Source: Silicimonas sp. (lineage in GTDB: Bacteria; Pseudomonadota; Alphaproteobacteria; Rhodobacterales; Rhodobacteraceae). Taken from it: a stretch of 64,000 nt of DNA. Under the pieces are notes generated by a model. It searched no databases, had not been told where the DNA came from, and saw nothing but the letters and a program-made list of their open reading frames with translations. The stretch is taken from NCBI GenBank assembly GCA_022820365.1, contig JAJEFO010000071.1:1-64000 (forward strand), given 5' to 3'. Below, piece after piece: positions 1-7,972 of this stretch (positions within the stretch are counted from its first letter, which is position 1; each line of letters begins with the position of its first letter). The position numbers were made by a program, and so were the translations under genes.

Positions 1-274
1 CCTCCGAATCGATCCACGCGTCGACCGCGTCGCAGGCGTCCTCCCAGGCCGCGCCGGCGCCGGCCTCGCGCAGGCGCCGCTCCTCCAGGATCGAAAGCAC
101 GAGCGTCTCGCGCACCGCGCGGCGGACGACCTCTCCCGGCAGGCCGTCGGGGGCCAGGGCGCGGAAGACGACGAACCGCGAGAGCTCCATGCCGCTCGCG
201 GCGGCGGCCTTTGAGATCCGCTCCCACTCGGCGTCCGTGGCCATCAGGCCGCGCTGCCTGCGGGTGGCGCTCAT
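1..274 (-). CDS. Ribbon-helix-helix / mobilization-type protein (partial)
   Basis: Open frame on the minus strand from an ATG at 274 that runs off the window edge after about 91 codons, so the C-terminus is missing. The N-terminus (MSATRRQRG, then TDAEWERISKAAAASGM and SRFVVFRAL) has the look of the short ribbon-helix-helix DNA-binding fold of MobC-like relaxosome proteins and CopG-type antitoxins. The region is very GC-rich. Upstream sequence has only a weak ribosome site. An accessory role fits the mobile-element debris to its right. Which of the two families it belongs to cannot be settled from this fragment. Confidence 0.55.
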   Translation of the reverse strand, partial: MSATRRQRGLMATDAEWERISKAAAASGMELSRFVVFRALAPDGLPGEVVRRAVRETLVLSILEERRLREAGAGAAWEDACDAVDAWIDSE

Positions 275-555
275 CGCGCCGATTCCCGCCGATTCGGCGC
301 TCCCGGCCGCGACACATTCCCGGTCGGCTTCATCTGGATTCTCCCGGAATTCCTGACGCGTGCCTGATGCCACGAATCCGTGTCCGAGGCAACTGTGGGA
401 CGCGTCAATGTTCCCCAATTTCAATTTTTTCCGGAGCCATGCCTTGCGGCGTGTGCCAGCTCCTGTTGCTTGACTTGCCCGTCATGTGACGGTAAACAAG
501 GGTCTTAACAGGAAAAGGCAACAGTGAGAAACGGTGCCTGCGGCGATCTTGTCCT

Positions 556-879
556 CTAGTTTATGATCACACCGGACACGTCATCGTGCCAGATGTAGTA
601 TTGCACATCGAGGGAGACTTCGGCCTCTTCGATCAGGCTGAGACGGCTGATCAGGGCATCATCGTTGCGTTCTAGTGACCGGACGCCCGTGAACCCTTCA
701 GGATGCTGGCTTTGCTCTGCAATCATGAAGCGGCCAAGGGGTGTGGTGCCATCCGCCGGTGAGCTGAAGGATGCGCCGCGATCAGAGATGTCCGGGAGCG
801 GAAACAGAACCCGCAGGCAGAAAAGAACGGCCGCAACAACCACCCCAATTGCAATAAGTCTGCGAAATGCCTTTTTCAT
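556..879 (-). pseudogene. Truncated phospholipase D family protein
   Basis: The 107-codon frame starts with a membrane anchor (MKKAFRRLIAIGVVVAAVLF) and continues into a stretch ending SLDVQYYIWHDDVSG, which matches the segment just before the first HKD motif in the phospholipase D / cardiolipin synthase-like family. Members are normally around 500 residues with two HKD motifs. Here the frame stops four residues after that segment (VIIN, then stop), so neither catalytic motif is present. I read it as the 5' remnant of a gene cut by a deletion or insertion. Identification rests on family recall of this motif. Confidence 0.6.
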
Positions 880-1331
880 AAGTCACTGCCCCGTCTTCCG
901 ACTAATGCCGATTGGCATCCAGGTCGTCGTCGAAAATAGCTGGAATTCCAATTCCAGGTTCATTTCAAGCAGCCCTGCTGATTTGCACCCACCGACATTG
1001 CCCGGCTATGGTTTTGTAAAGCAAATAAATGGAGCAGCACAGTGCTGTCCTTCGATCTTTCGGTCTCACCTTCGCCCGAGGCGTCCAGGGCATCTCTCGA
1101 TCCTGGGGCAACCTGTATTTCCGGTTTACTTCGTCAACTGCGGTCCTGACCCTACGATCGGGAATGCTGTTCTATCGCTCCGCCAAAGGACGGAGTTGGA
1201 TCGACGCGGCCTGCTTCAGCGAGAGTACGGCCTATCTCGTGCACGAGATGGGCGGTACTCTCCGTCCAGATCAGTTTCGGCGTGATCGGTTCCGAGTGAA
1301 CCTGACCAAGGCCGCAGGACTCTGAAGCGTG
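880..1331. other. Intergenic stretch without a supported gene
   Basis: Frames on the plus strand here lack a ribosome site and recognisable motifs. The only clear structure is the near-perfect palindrome at 1221-1262, listed separately. Confidence 0.5.
1221..1262. repeat. 42-bp near-perfect palindrome (copy A)
   Basis: The two arms of 21 bases match except at two positions. The centre is ATCTCGTGCACGAGAT, and the outer ends are GAGA and TCTC. The same centre and ends occur in the perfect 42-bp palindrome at 2298-2339, so these are two copies of one element about 1.08 kb apart on either side of parDE. Function is unknown; a recombinase site, a REP-like element or an IS scar are possible. Confidence 0.7.
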
Positions 1332-1667
1332 TCAGGATCCTTCGTGCTTGAGCGCCGTCAGTGCGGCAACATGGCGGGGCAGATCGCTGCGGGAGTGCAG
1401 TATGTCAACGATGACGACTTCGTCTGGCCGGTCCAGATACGCCAGGAAGTGCTCCCCTGCCCTGACAAACCTGAGATCGTCAGCGGCATCCACGAGAACC
1501 GCGCAGCTCCGGCTATGCGCCTGGCTGTTCAAGATCGCGTCGCAACGGCTGAGCAGCTCAGTCTCGTAAAGCTCGGCCTGCCTGTGCCCAAAATTCTCGA
1601 TCGTCCATCTGGCAATCTCGGCAAGGCTGACTTCCGCACGGCGCGTCAGCCGTAAAGATCGGTTCAT
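1332..1667 (-). CDS. parE: ParE-type toxin of a type II toxin-antitoxin pair
   Basis: The 111-residue protein has the RelE/ParE pattern: an N-terminal LTRRAEVSLAEIARWTIENF helix region, a central LRFVRAGEHFLAYLDR strand segment and a C-terminal VVIVDILHSRSDLPRHV. ParE toxins poison DNA gyrase in characterised cases. Its ATG overlaps the stop of the upstream antitoxin by four bases (ATGA at 1664-1667), the usual translational coupling. Length and frame are intact, so the toxin may be functional. Assignment to ParE rather than to a RelE subgroup is by family resemblance. Confidence 0.85.
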   Translation of the reverse strand: MNRSLRLTRRAEVSLAEIARWTIENFGHRQAELYETELLSRCDAILNSQAHSRSCAVLVDAADDLRFVRAGEHFLAYLDRPDEVVIVDILHSRSDLPRHVAALTALKHEGS

Positions 1668-1921
1668 GAGGTCGCGCGTGCTTTCGCAAAGGCCCGACGG
1701 ACGGCGTCCTCCCCACTCCCTTCGGCAAGATCACCGCGGTTCGCCTGCTCAAGACCTTCCATCAGGCCCTGCCGGAGCTCAGCGAGCTGCGCCTCTTCCT
1801 GCTCGAGCAATCGAAGGCCAGCGCGCATGGTCTCGCTTGCATTCTGGTAACGCCCAGATGCGACAAGTGTCCGAACCAGCTGATCCTGGGCGTCGGTGAG
1901 AACGACATTGCGTGTGACCAT
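1664..1921 (-). CDS. parD: ParD-type antitoxin
   Basis: This 85-residue protein begins MVTRNVVLTDAQDQLV and contains SGRYQNASETMRAGLRLLE, the ribbon-helix-helix pattern of ParD antitoxins, which bind ParE with the C-terminal half and repress their own promoter with the N-terminal half. I start it at 1921 and not at an ATG eleven codons upstream, because a strong AAGGAGG lies 8 bases before 1921. The longer start would also fall inside the palindrome at 1937-1955. Gene order antitoxin then toxin is standard. Confidence 0.87.
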   Translation of the reverse strand: MVTRNVVLTDAQDQLVRTLVASGRYQNASETMRAGLRLLEQEEAQLAELRQGLMEGLEQANRGDLAEGSGEDAVRRAFAKARATS

Positions 1922-1936
1922 CGAGCACACCTCCTT

Positions 1937-1955
1937 GTTGGCAATATATGCCAAC
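1937..1955. promoter_or_regulatory. Operator-like inverted repeat before parD
   Basis: Perfect inverted repeat GTTGGCA, five bases, TGCCAAC, placed 16 bases upstream of the parD start. ParD proteins autorepress by binding such repeats, so this is the likely operator. The exact binding site is inferred. Confidence 0.6.
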
Positions 1956-2297
1956 GCCCAGCCTCGATCAACATGGGAACCACCAAAGTCCTCGGGGTCA
2001 CGTGGCTGACAGGCTGTGTTTCCTGTCTGTGTAAATCACGTTGGAAAGGCGGCAGCCGACGTAGTATTCAGAGTCCCCGTTACAGTTGACCCCGCAGATT
2101 TAATCGGAATGTTCCGATGATCCTTAACATCATTGGGCCTTTTCCATAATTCTATGCGTTCGAATTCAGTTCGAGATCAAACAACTAAGGCGACCCGGTA
2201 GGGTGTAGCAGCGGGTTGGATCAGCAAAGCGCTGCTGGGATAGGCGGAACAACCGGTTTTGGTTCAAATCAATGCGGAACATAGATTAGCTCTTTTC

Positions 2298-2339
2298 GAG
2301 AATGCCGCCAATCTCGTGCACGAGATTGGCGGCATTCTC
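2298..2339. repeat. 42-bp perfect palindrome (copy B)
   Basis: All 21 base pairs match across the centre between 2318 and 2319. The core ATCTCGTGCACGAGAT and the GAGA/TCTC ends are shared with copy A at 1221-1262, while the intermediate bases differ between copies but remain self-complementary. This compensatory pattern suggests that the palindromic structure itself is kept. Confidence 0.75.
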
Positions 2340-2647
2340 CAACTAGGACAGGCAAGTTTGTGGCTGCTGGTTGAACAATCGGGCTGAAAATTCTCACCTG
2401 TCGTTCCGGCGACGAGAACTGGCGATGTTCCGCTTCCGGCACATGCGAAGTCTTCGGAAATTCGTCGCCGTCCAAGCCTCGAACCACAACCTCTTCAATT
2501 CAGAACGCAGCCTCTACTCAAGACATAATTTCAAGCGAAACCGCGACGCCGCTCTCCTGGAATGGCGCGGTCTCTGCGCGTCATGAGGGGCAGTGCCACT
2601 GTCCTAGTGGAGACGAGTTCGAATTAGTCTGCCAGCACCGAACGGGA

Positions 2648-2669
2648 GGTCGCCACGCGCGTGGCGACC
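2648..2669 (-). terminator. Hairpin downstream of the aldehyde dehydrogenase
   Basis: Perfect 9-bp stem GGTCGCCAC / GTGGCGACC with a four-base loop, beginning 24 bases after the stop codon of the gene ending at 2693. There is no run of T after the stem on the minus strand, so it may be a weak terminator or an mRNA-stabilising hairpin. Confidence 0.45.
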
Positions 2670-2692
2670 GGTGAACATTGGGATTCTCGAAG

Positions 2693-4300
2693 CTAAGCAT
2701 TCGCTTGCGCTAGCGAAAAACCCGTGTAATTGACGCTCTTGAGTTCGGTGTATTCGTGCAGGCCGCCGATGCCCAGTTCTCGACCGACCCCGGAACAACC
2801 GAACCCGCCCCGGGAAACGGCGGGATGTTCGGCCAATAAGCCTTCGCCGGTGGACGTTGCATAAACGGCGCCGGCACGGATGCGGTTAGCCACACGTCGC
2901 GCCTTGGCTGGATCGGACGACATCACAGTCGAGGCCAAACCGAAAGCGGTGGAGTTCGCCTCCATGACCGCTTCAGCTTCAGTGAAAAACGAGCGCACTG
3001 AAAGCACTGGTCCAAAAACCTCTTTCTGCCAGACGTCCGAGTCGCGCGGCACATCCGTCAGTACGGTCGGCTGGATGAAGTACCCCTCGGCATTGTCGAC
3101 CGCACTCGAATCGGGGGAACCACCGCCGGTGAGAACTTCGATCCCCGACGCCTTGGCGTCATCGAGAAAGCCGAGGACCTTCTGATACTGGGACTCGCAT
3201 ACCACGGGCTGCACGACATCAGTCATACCGGCCTCCCAAGCACGGTCGCCACGGTCTTTTTCGGTAATTGGATCAGTCGCAAAGGGAAGTCTCTCCAACT
3301 CTATCTTCAGCTTCTCGAGCAGCGGCGCTTTGATGTCTTCGTGCACCACGAGTCGCGTGTGCGCAGTGCAGATTTGGCCGCCGTTGGTCAAGAAGCCCTT
3401 CATGGTCGTTTCGACCGCGAGATCGAGATCGGCGTCATCGAAAACCACCAGCGCTGACTTGCCGCCGAGTTCCAGAGCGCATTGCGACAATTTGGGTGCG
3501 CAAGCTTCCATGATCTTGCTGCCGGTAAGCGATGAACCGGTGAACGAGATCATCGACACCGACGGCGAGGCGGCTAGCGCCGCGCCAGCATCTCGGTCGC
3601 CGGTGATGAGATTGAACACGCCCGGTGGAACGCCTGCGTCCCGCGCAAGTTTGGCGATGAACATACACGAAAGGCCGGCGATTTCTGAGGGCTTCAGAAT
3701 CGCGCAATTGCCGGCGACCAGTGCCGGCGCCACTTTGCGAAAGGCGACGTTGAGCGGGTAGTTCCAGGCGGAAATCAGACCGACTACGCCGATCGGATCT
3801 CGTCTGTATACGACGTCCCATTCCTCGGGCGGCACGCCGCCCTCACCGCCGCCGGAGTTCACCGGCACGTCCTGCGCTTGGTCGAGCACGGCACCGAGTG
3901 AGCACCAGTACTTACCCTCGCCAGCCGCGCCGCCGATGGCCATGGCCGCTTGTCGAAAAGGCTTGCCGACGTCGGCGGCTTCGATCTCGGCGAGCATCTC
4001 GACATGGTCTTCAATCCCTTGCGCCATCATGGAAACGATCTTGGCGCGCTCGGCGGCCGCCATGTTCGCCCAGGTGCCTTCCGCCCAAGCCGACTCGGCG
4101 GCGGCGACGGCCGCCTGCACGTCGTTCGCCTTGCCGCGTGGGAGTTCATGCACGACTTCGCCTGTCGCGGGGTAATGAGTGGAAAACTTTTCGCCGTCCA
4201 AAGGATCAACGAATTCCCCGCCAATGAAGAGCTTGTTGAAGCACTCGGCGGTCAGGTGCGTTTGCACCTTGGCTAAAGACTCGTTGGTGTTCGATTCCAT
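2693..4300 (-). CDS. NAD(P)-dependent aldehyde dehydrogenase, betaine-aldehyde type
   Basis: The 535-residue protein has the full aldehyde dehydrogenase fold. Asn180 sits in SAWNYP (oxyanion site), Lys203 in LKPSE (cofactor binding), Glu277 in LELGGKS (general base) and the nucleophile Cys311 in NGGQICTAHTRL. It oxidises an aldehyde to the acid. Overall pattern and C-terminus resemble betaine aldehyde or aminoaldehyde dehydrogenases. A glycine-rich insert (SGGGEGG, about 149-155) makes it longer than the usual 490-500 residues. A GGTTGGAG ribosome site precedes the ATG. It stands alone between mobile-element remnants, with a hairpin after the stop. Substrate is not determinable; a link to the methylated-amine genes at 21-34 kb is a guess. 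Confidence 0.85.
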   Translation of the reverse strand: MESNTNESLAKVQTHLTAECFNKLFIGGEFVDPLDGEKFSTHYPATGEVVHELPRGKANDVQAAVAAAESAWAEGTWANMAAAERAKIVSMMAQGIEDHVEMLAEIEAADVGKPFRQAAMAIGGAAGEGKYWCSLGAVLDQAQDVPVNSGGGEGGVPPEEWDVVYRRDPIGVVGLISAWNYPLNVAFRKVAPALVAGNCAILKPSEIAGLSCMFIAKLARDAGVPPGVFNLITGDRDAGAALAASPSVSMISFTGSSLTGSKIMEACAPKLSQCALELGGKSALVVFDDADLDLAVETTMKGFLTNGGQICTAHTRLVVHEDIKAPLLEKLKIELERLPFATDPITEKDRGDRAWEAGMTDVVQPVVCESQYQKVLGFLDDAKASGIEVLTGGGSPDSSAVDNAEGYFIQPTVLTDVPRDSDVWQKEVFGPVLSVRSFFTEAEAVMEANSTAFGLASTVMSSDPAKARRVANRIRAGAVYATSTGEGLLAEHPAVSRGGFGCSGVGRELGIGGLHEYTELKSVNYTGFSLAQANA

Positions 4301-4448
4301 TTCTCCAACCTACTTGTGACTTTTGGGGGGTTTGTGCGACGCGGTTTGCCTAGTTTGCGGATCATTTGAAGCTCAATTTCTCACGTACACGGGTAAACCG
4401 CGAGTGCGGATTGTTCGAGCACCGAAGGAGCGTCGCTGTCTTGTTTGG

Positions 4449-4912
4449 TTACTTCGGAGGCACGACGAGGTCAATGCTGCTGGGTCGCCTTCCCAGCGCT
4501 TCCCCACGCTGATTCCGATTTGGACAGTCGAGCGCCGACGTGTTGTTCGGAATTTGCAACGTTTGCTGATTGACCCCCGGCCTTTTGGTGTTCCCGCGAA
4601 ATGCTGGCTGCCGACGCTGCTTTTGCTTTTGGCGGAGTTCCGTGACCTGGTCCGCCGCGAATGCGGGCCGCTTGCCGAAGTGCACGCCCCGATCCTTGGC
4701 CCTCTTGATCCCGTCCTTCTGGCGCTCGTCGCTGATTTCGATTTCGAACTGGCCGATGGAGCCCAGCATGTTGATCAGAAGCCGCCCCGTGGCGTCGGAG
4801 GTGTCGGAGTTCTGGTCGAGCACGACCAGGTCGACGTCCTTTTTCACGCAAGGCTTCGGCGATCTGGCACAGGTGCAGTGTCGGGCGGACCAGCGGGACC
4901 GGGCCAGAGATG
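4449..4912 (-). pseudogene. Serine recombinase (resolvase/invertase) remnant, frameshifted
   Basis: Two minus-strand frames together give a resolvase middle: TLHLCQIAEALREK in one frame, then DVDLVVLDQNSDTSDATGR, LINMLGSIGQFEIEI and RAKDRGVHFGKRPAF in the next. The switch falls at a run of five A residues near 4850, where removing one A would restore a continuous frame. The N-terminal catalytic serine region is missing upstream of about 4905, and after about 4623 the helix-turn-helix tail is replaced by unrelated sequence. This is a dead, double-truncated copy from a transposon or invertible element. Confidence 0.8.
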
Positions 4913-5035
4913 ATGAGCGAGTTGATGTCGCTACTTGGAGCGGAGTTCGAACAAACTACGATCCAGCAAGGATTCGGAGGAGAAGTGGCGTCAGACCACG
5001 CCCCCGGCAACTCCAAAATGTTTTTGCAACAAAGC
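4906..5035 (-). mobile_element. Possible insertion-sequence end
   Basis: Read on the minus strand the segment starts GGCTTTGTTGCAAA (5035 to 5022), which resembles the terminal inverted repeats of IS6- or IS5/IS427-type elements. It runs about 130 bases and then joins the broken resolvase. No transposase frame and no matching second end were found, so this would be a solo IS end left by deletion. Family assignment is from memory of terminal repeats. Confidence 0.35.
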
Positions 5036-5254
5036 CGTTACGTGCATGGCTTAAGTTCCTTTCGCAGGCAGCAGGGCAGCCAAGCCAGTAACTTTCTCGC
5101 CTGTCTCGCCGGGCCGCGGACAGACGCCTATTGACTGCCTTATGCCAAAGGCTTGCAGGAACGAAACAGCCTTCATGGCGATCTCAAAAATGCGTTCCAA
5201 TGGTATATTGTTGGGAATCCCTTATGTCGGAAAACATAGCATAAGTCTCACGCC
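5036..5254. other. Boundary region between mobile debris and rsmD
   Basis: No gene was recognised. A short dyad, CTTATG at 5221-5226 and CATAAG at 5240-5245, lies just after the rsmD stop on the minus strand and could be a weak terminator or an old junction. Confidence 0.4.
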
Positions 5255-5827
5255 TCAAGCGCCTGGCGCTTCCGTCCTGCAAATGGTCAGGCAGATGTCG
5301 CCGTATTTGCGGGAGTCAATCCTGGAAATTCCCAGAGGAGGTGCAACCTCGCTGGCTTCCTCCCAGGCAATCAATGCTCCATCGGCAATCCATCCGCCTG
5401 ACCGAGCCGCAATGAGCGCGGGTCCTCCAAGTGCCTGTCGAAATGGTGGATCGAGGAATACCAGGGTCGCCGGCTCTCCTGGCGTCGGCACGAGACGAGT
5501 CGCGTCGCCGCGAACCAGGCGTGTTTCCTCCTCAACTGCCGCCCTTGCAATATTCTCCAGAAGAATCTTCGAGGCCGTGCGTCCATTCTCCACGAACGTT
5601 GCGAATGCCGCCCCTCGCGAAAGTGCTTCAAGGCCAAGCGCGCCTGTGCCGGCAAACAAGTCCAGTACGCGGGCACCGGTCACCGGATCGCCGAATCGTC
5701 CGCCTAGGAGAAGGTTGAAGAGACTTTCGCGAACCCGGTCAGTCGTTGGCCGTAGTTGCGATCCGGCTCTCCTCTTGCCAACAGCGGCAAGCTTCAAGCC
5801 CCGCAAGCGGCCCCCGATGATCCTCAT
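5255..5827 (-). CDS. rsmD: 16S rRNA (guanine(966)-N(2))-methyltransferase RsmD
   Basis: The 190-residue SAM-dependent enzyme carries RsmD marks: MRIIGGRLRG at the start, RPTTDRVRESLFN (26-38), the SAM-binding DLFAGTGALG (56-65) and the catalytic DPPF (126-129). It methylates N2 of G966 of 16S rRNA in the 30S subunit. Length matches the family. Its ATG overlaps the stop of the upstream FAD oxidoreductase gene (ATGA at 5824-5827), so the two are probably translated from one message. It is the first clearly core gene after the mobile region to the left. Confidence 0.93.
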   Translation of the reverse strand: MRIIGGRLRGLKLAAVGKRRAGSQLRPTTDRVRESLFNLLLGGRFGDPVTGARVLDLFAGTGALGLEALSRGAAFATFVENGRTASKILLENIARAAVEEETRLVRGDATRLVPTPGEPATLVFLDPPFRQALGGPALIAARSGGWIADGALIAWEEASEVAPPLGISRIDSRKYGDICLTICRTEAPGA

Positions 5828-7029
5828 GCCTTCAATAGCGCCTTCAAGTCCGATTCCGGATCCTGAACTTGAGCCGGTTCGACGTTCTTGGCCATTTCGA
5901 GCAGCCGCTTGCCTACCATGTAATCGCGAGGCGCATTGATGGCATCCACGGCCAGGAACCGTTCGCCCAGAAAGTACCAGTGACTCCGCCCCTTTTCGGA
6001 CTTGCGCGACACGACCCTGTCATAACCGGTGCTCAAGCCTGCAATCTGGAGTTTCAGATCGTACTGGTCGGACCAGAACCAGGGGACAGGCACGTATGGC
6101 GATTGAGCGCCCAGCATGTTCGCGGCAACGGCCTCCGCCTGATCAATCGCGTTCTGCACTGATTCTAGCCGCAACCGGTTCCCCTTGTACGGAAAGCATG
6201 TGCAGTCCCCGGCGGCCCAGACATCCTCGGCCGAGGTACGTCCGAACTCGTCCACAAAAATGCCGTTGTCGCAATCGATTCCAGCCGCCTCTGCAAGGCG
6301 AGTGTCGGGACGGATTCCGGTTCCCACGATGACGAAATCCAGGTCAATCGTCGATCCGTCCGTAAGCTTCGCACCTGAGACACGACCGTCTCCTGTCAAG
6401 CACTCAACCCCGACACCTTCCCGAATGTCGACACCGTGAGCCTGATGTTCCGCACGAATCACATCCGACGTCTCGCCTGCGGCCACACGTTGCAGGATGC
6501 GCTCGGTCAATTCGACAAGCGTGACCTTCAGCCCGAGCTTGGCAGCCACGGCCGCCGCCTCCAGCCCGATATAGCCGCCGCCCACCACGAGCACTTGCGC
6601 GCCTTGGCGGCAGCGCGGGCGGATTCGGCCAATGTCGGCCAGAGTGCGTACAGTGTAGATGCCTGCCAGATCACGACCTATTGCCCGCGGCAAGCGGTTC
6701 GGAACAGATCCAACCGCAAGTGCGAGTTGATCGTAGGACAGGCTGTCATCTCCTATCGTCACTGTCTTCTTGCGAACGTCTATGGTGTCTACGGGAGCCC
6801 CCAGGCGAAGCCCGATGCCCTTGTCGTCGTAAATCGAGGGAGGTCTCAGATAGAGGCGCTCCTCAACCATCTCGCCCATCAGGTAGGCTTTCGACAATGG
6901 AGGGCGCTCGTATGGCGGCACGGGCTCGTCACCGATCAGCGTCACTTCGCCGCCAAATCCTTCCGCGCGCAGCTTTTCGGCGAGGGATGCCCCTGCTTGG
7001 CCTGCTCCGATGATCAGAATTCCACTCAT
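5824..7029 (-). CDS. FAD-dependent pyridine nucleotide-disulphide-type reductase (ferredoxin reductase-like)
   Basis: The 401-residue protein has an FAD-binding GAGQAGASLAEKLR at the N-terminus, PYERPPLSKAYL, a second NAD(P)H-binding VVGGGYIGLEAAA near 150 and VWAAGDCTCF near 275, ending in a reductase C-terminal domain (VPWFWSDQYDLKLQ). This is the ferredoxin/rubredoxin reductase subfamily that feeds electrons to Rieske or P450 ferredoxins. No ferredoxin or oxygenase is adjacent, so the partner is unknown. I start at MSGILIIGAG (7029). A start 12 codons earlier is open but would crowd the divergent peroxiredoxin promoter. It overlaps rsmD by four bases. Confidence 0.88.
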   Translation of the reverse strand: MSGILIIGAGQAGASLAEKLRAEGFGGEVTLIGDEPVPPYERPPLSKAYLMGEMVEERLYLRPPSIYDDKGIGLRLGAPVDTIDVRKKTVTIGDDSLSYDQLALAVGSVPNRLPRAIGRDLAGIYTVRTLADIGRIRPRCRQGAQVLVVGGGYIGLEAAAVAAKLGLKVTLVELTERILQRVAAGETSDVIRAEHQAHGVDIREGVGVECLTGDGRVSGAKLTDGSTIDLDFVIVGTGIRPDTRLAEAAGIDCDNGIFVDEFGRTSAEDVWAAGDCTCFPYKGNRLRLESVQNAIDQAEAVAANMLGAQSPYVPVPWFWSDQYDLKLQIAGLSTGYDRVVSRKSEKGRSHWYFLGERFLAVDAINAPRDYMVGKRLLEMAKNVEPAQVQDPESDLKALLKA

Positions 7030-7106
7030 CCACGTTGACCACTGGCTTCTATCGTCAAAAGGCATATAACCTCGGCAACGAAATTGGCAATTGGGAGACT
7101 CAGACG

Positions 7107-7592
7107 ATGGCCCAAGTGGGTGACAGAATTCCTTCGGCTACGCTTTTGCACAAGGCGGGAAGCGACGTTACCGAAGTCGACATCTCGGAACGGACGGCCG
7201 GGCGCCGAGTGGTGCTGTTTGGATTGCCCGGTGCCTACACTTCAACCTGCGACACTGCGCATCTGCCAAGCTTTGTCCGCACCGCTGGTGCTTTCCGGGC
7301 GAAGGGAATTGACGAGATCATTTGCGTCGCAGCCAACGACGTGCTCGTGATGGAGCATTGGGGCAAGGCCTCGGGCGCGGACGCGGCCGGCATCACGATG
7401 CTGGCCGACTGGAACAGCGAACTTGCGAAGGGTCTTGATCTTGCGTTCAGCGTGCTCGCCGTCGGTCTCAAGGATCGCATGACGCGTTGCGCAATGCTGA
7501 TCGAGGACGGAGAAATCAAGATTCTCCAGGTCGAAGAGGACAGCGGCGTCTGCAGCCTCACTGCGGGAGAGGCGCTTCTCGAGATGATCTGA
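7107..7592 (+). CDS. Peroxiredoxin, Prx5 type
   Basis: The 161-residue thiol peroxidase has the Prx5 active site PGAYTSTCDTAHLPSF with the peroxidatic Cys48, where PGAFTPTC is more usual. Residues IICVAANDVLVMEHWGK and the C-terminal GVCSLTAGEALLEMI also fit Prx5. The latter carries a cysteine that might serve as an alternative resolving thiol (inference). It reduces hydroperoxides in the cytoplasm. The start is the ATG at 7107, preceded by GGGAG. It is divergent from the FAD reductase at 5824-7029, with 77 bases between the starts, and the two may share a regulatory region. Confidence 0.88.
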   Translation: MAQVGDRIPSATLLHKAGSDVTEVDISERTAGRRVVLFGLPGAYTSTCDTAHLPSFVRTAGAFRAKGIDEIICVAANDVLVMEHWGKASGADAAGITMLADWNSELAKGLDLAFSVLAVGLKDRMTRCAMLIEDGEIKILQVEEDSGVCSLTAGEALLEMI

Positions 7593-7684
7593 CGCCGACC
7601 GCCCGGCATGTTCCCCTGGTTGCCGAGCATTTCGTTCGTCAACATCCGGAGACATGATCTTCTGTTGGCAGGCAATTGCCCGGC

Positions 7685-7972
7685 TCAGGCATCCATCCTA
7701 TCGGCAAGCTTAAGGTCGCGCTCGCTCAGGCCGTCAACGTCATGGCTCGTCAGCGTGACCTCAACTCGGTTGTAGACATTGAACCATTCGGGGTGGTGGT
7801 TCATCTTTTCGGCTACGATGGCCATTCGCGTCATCCACCCCCACGCCTCAACGAAGTTCCTGAACTTGAAGGTCTTCATGATGGCGTTCCGACCTTCAAC
7901 CTCGATCCAGCCGCTTTCCGAGAGCCGGGCCAGAGCCTCCCGGCGTGCGTCGCCTTCCAGTCTGTCGCTCAT
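7685..7972 (-). CDS. phhB: Pterin-4a-carbinolamine dehydratase
   Basis: The 95-residue protein has the family signature [24 protein letters not shown], with the His-His-Pro (59-61) that catalyses dehydration, then [21 protein letters not shown]. It regenerates the pterin cofactor of phenylalanine hydroxylase. No phhA is in the window, but the homogentisate operon at 50.6-57.2 kb would take the downstream product. It begins inside the stop of the upstream FemAB-like gene (ATGA at 7969-7972), so co-translation is likely despite unrelated functions. Confidence 0.93.
   Translation of the reverse strand: MSDRLEGDARREALARLSESGWIEVEGRNAIMKTFKFRNFVEAWGWMTRMAIVAEKMNHHPEWFNVYNRVEVTLTSHDVDGLSERDLKLADRMDA

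Larger units (their letters stand above)
1956..2692. other. Gene-poor 0.7-kb stretch
   Basis: No frame here has a convincing start site or motif. It contains the perfect palindrome at 2298-2339 and the hairpin at 2648-2669, both listed separately, and otherwise looks like decayed accessory sequence. Confidence 0.5.

Noticed and set aside
211-489. 92-codon plus-strand frame over the first gene
   Set aside because: It is antisense to the partial ribbon-helix-helix gene, has no motif, and lacks a ribosome site.
665-1325. Plus-strand frames across the phospholipase remnant and palindrome A
   Set aside because: Proline/arginine-rich translations without family resemblance; part of one merely translates the palindrome.
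5221-5245. dif-like XerCD site
   Set aside because: Arms are in the opposite order to the CATAA-N6-TTATG layout and the spacing does not fit.
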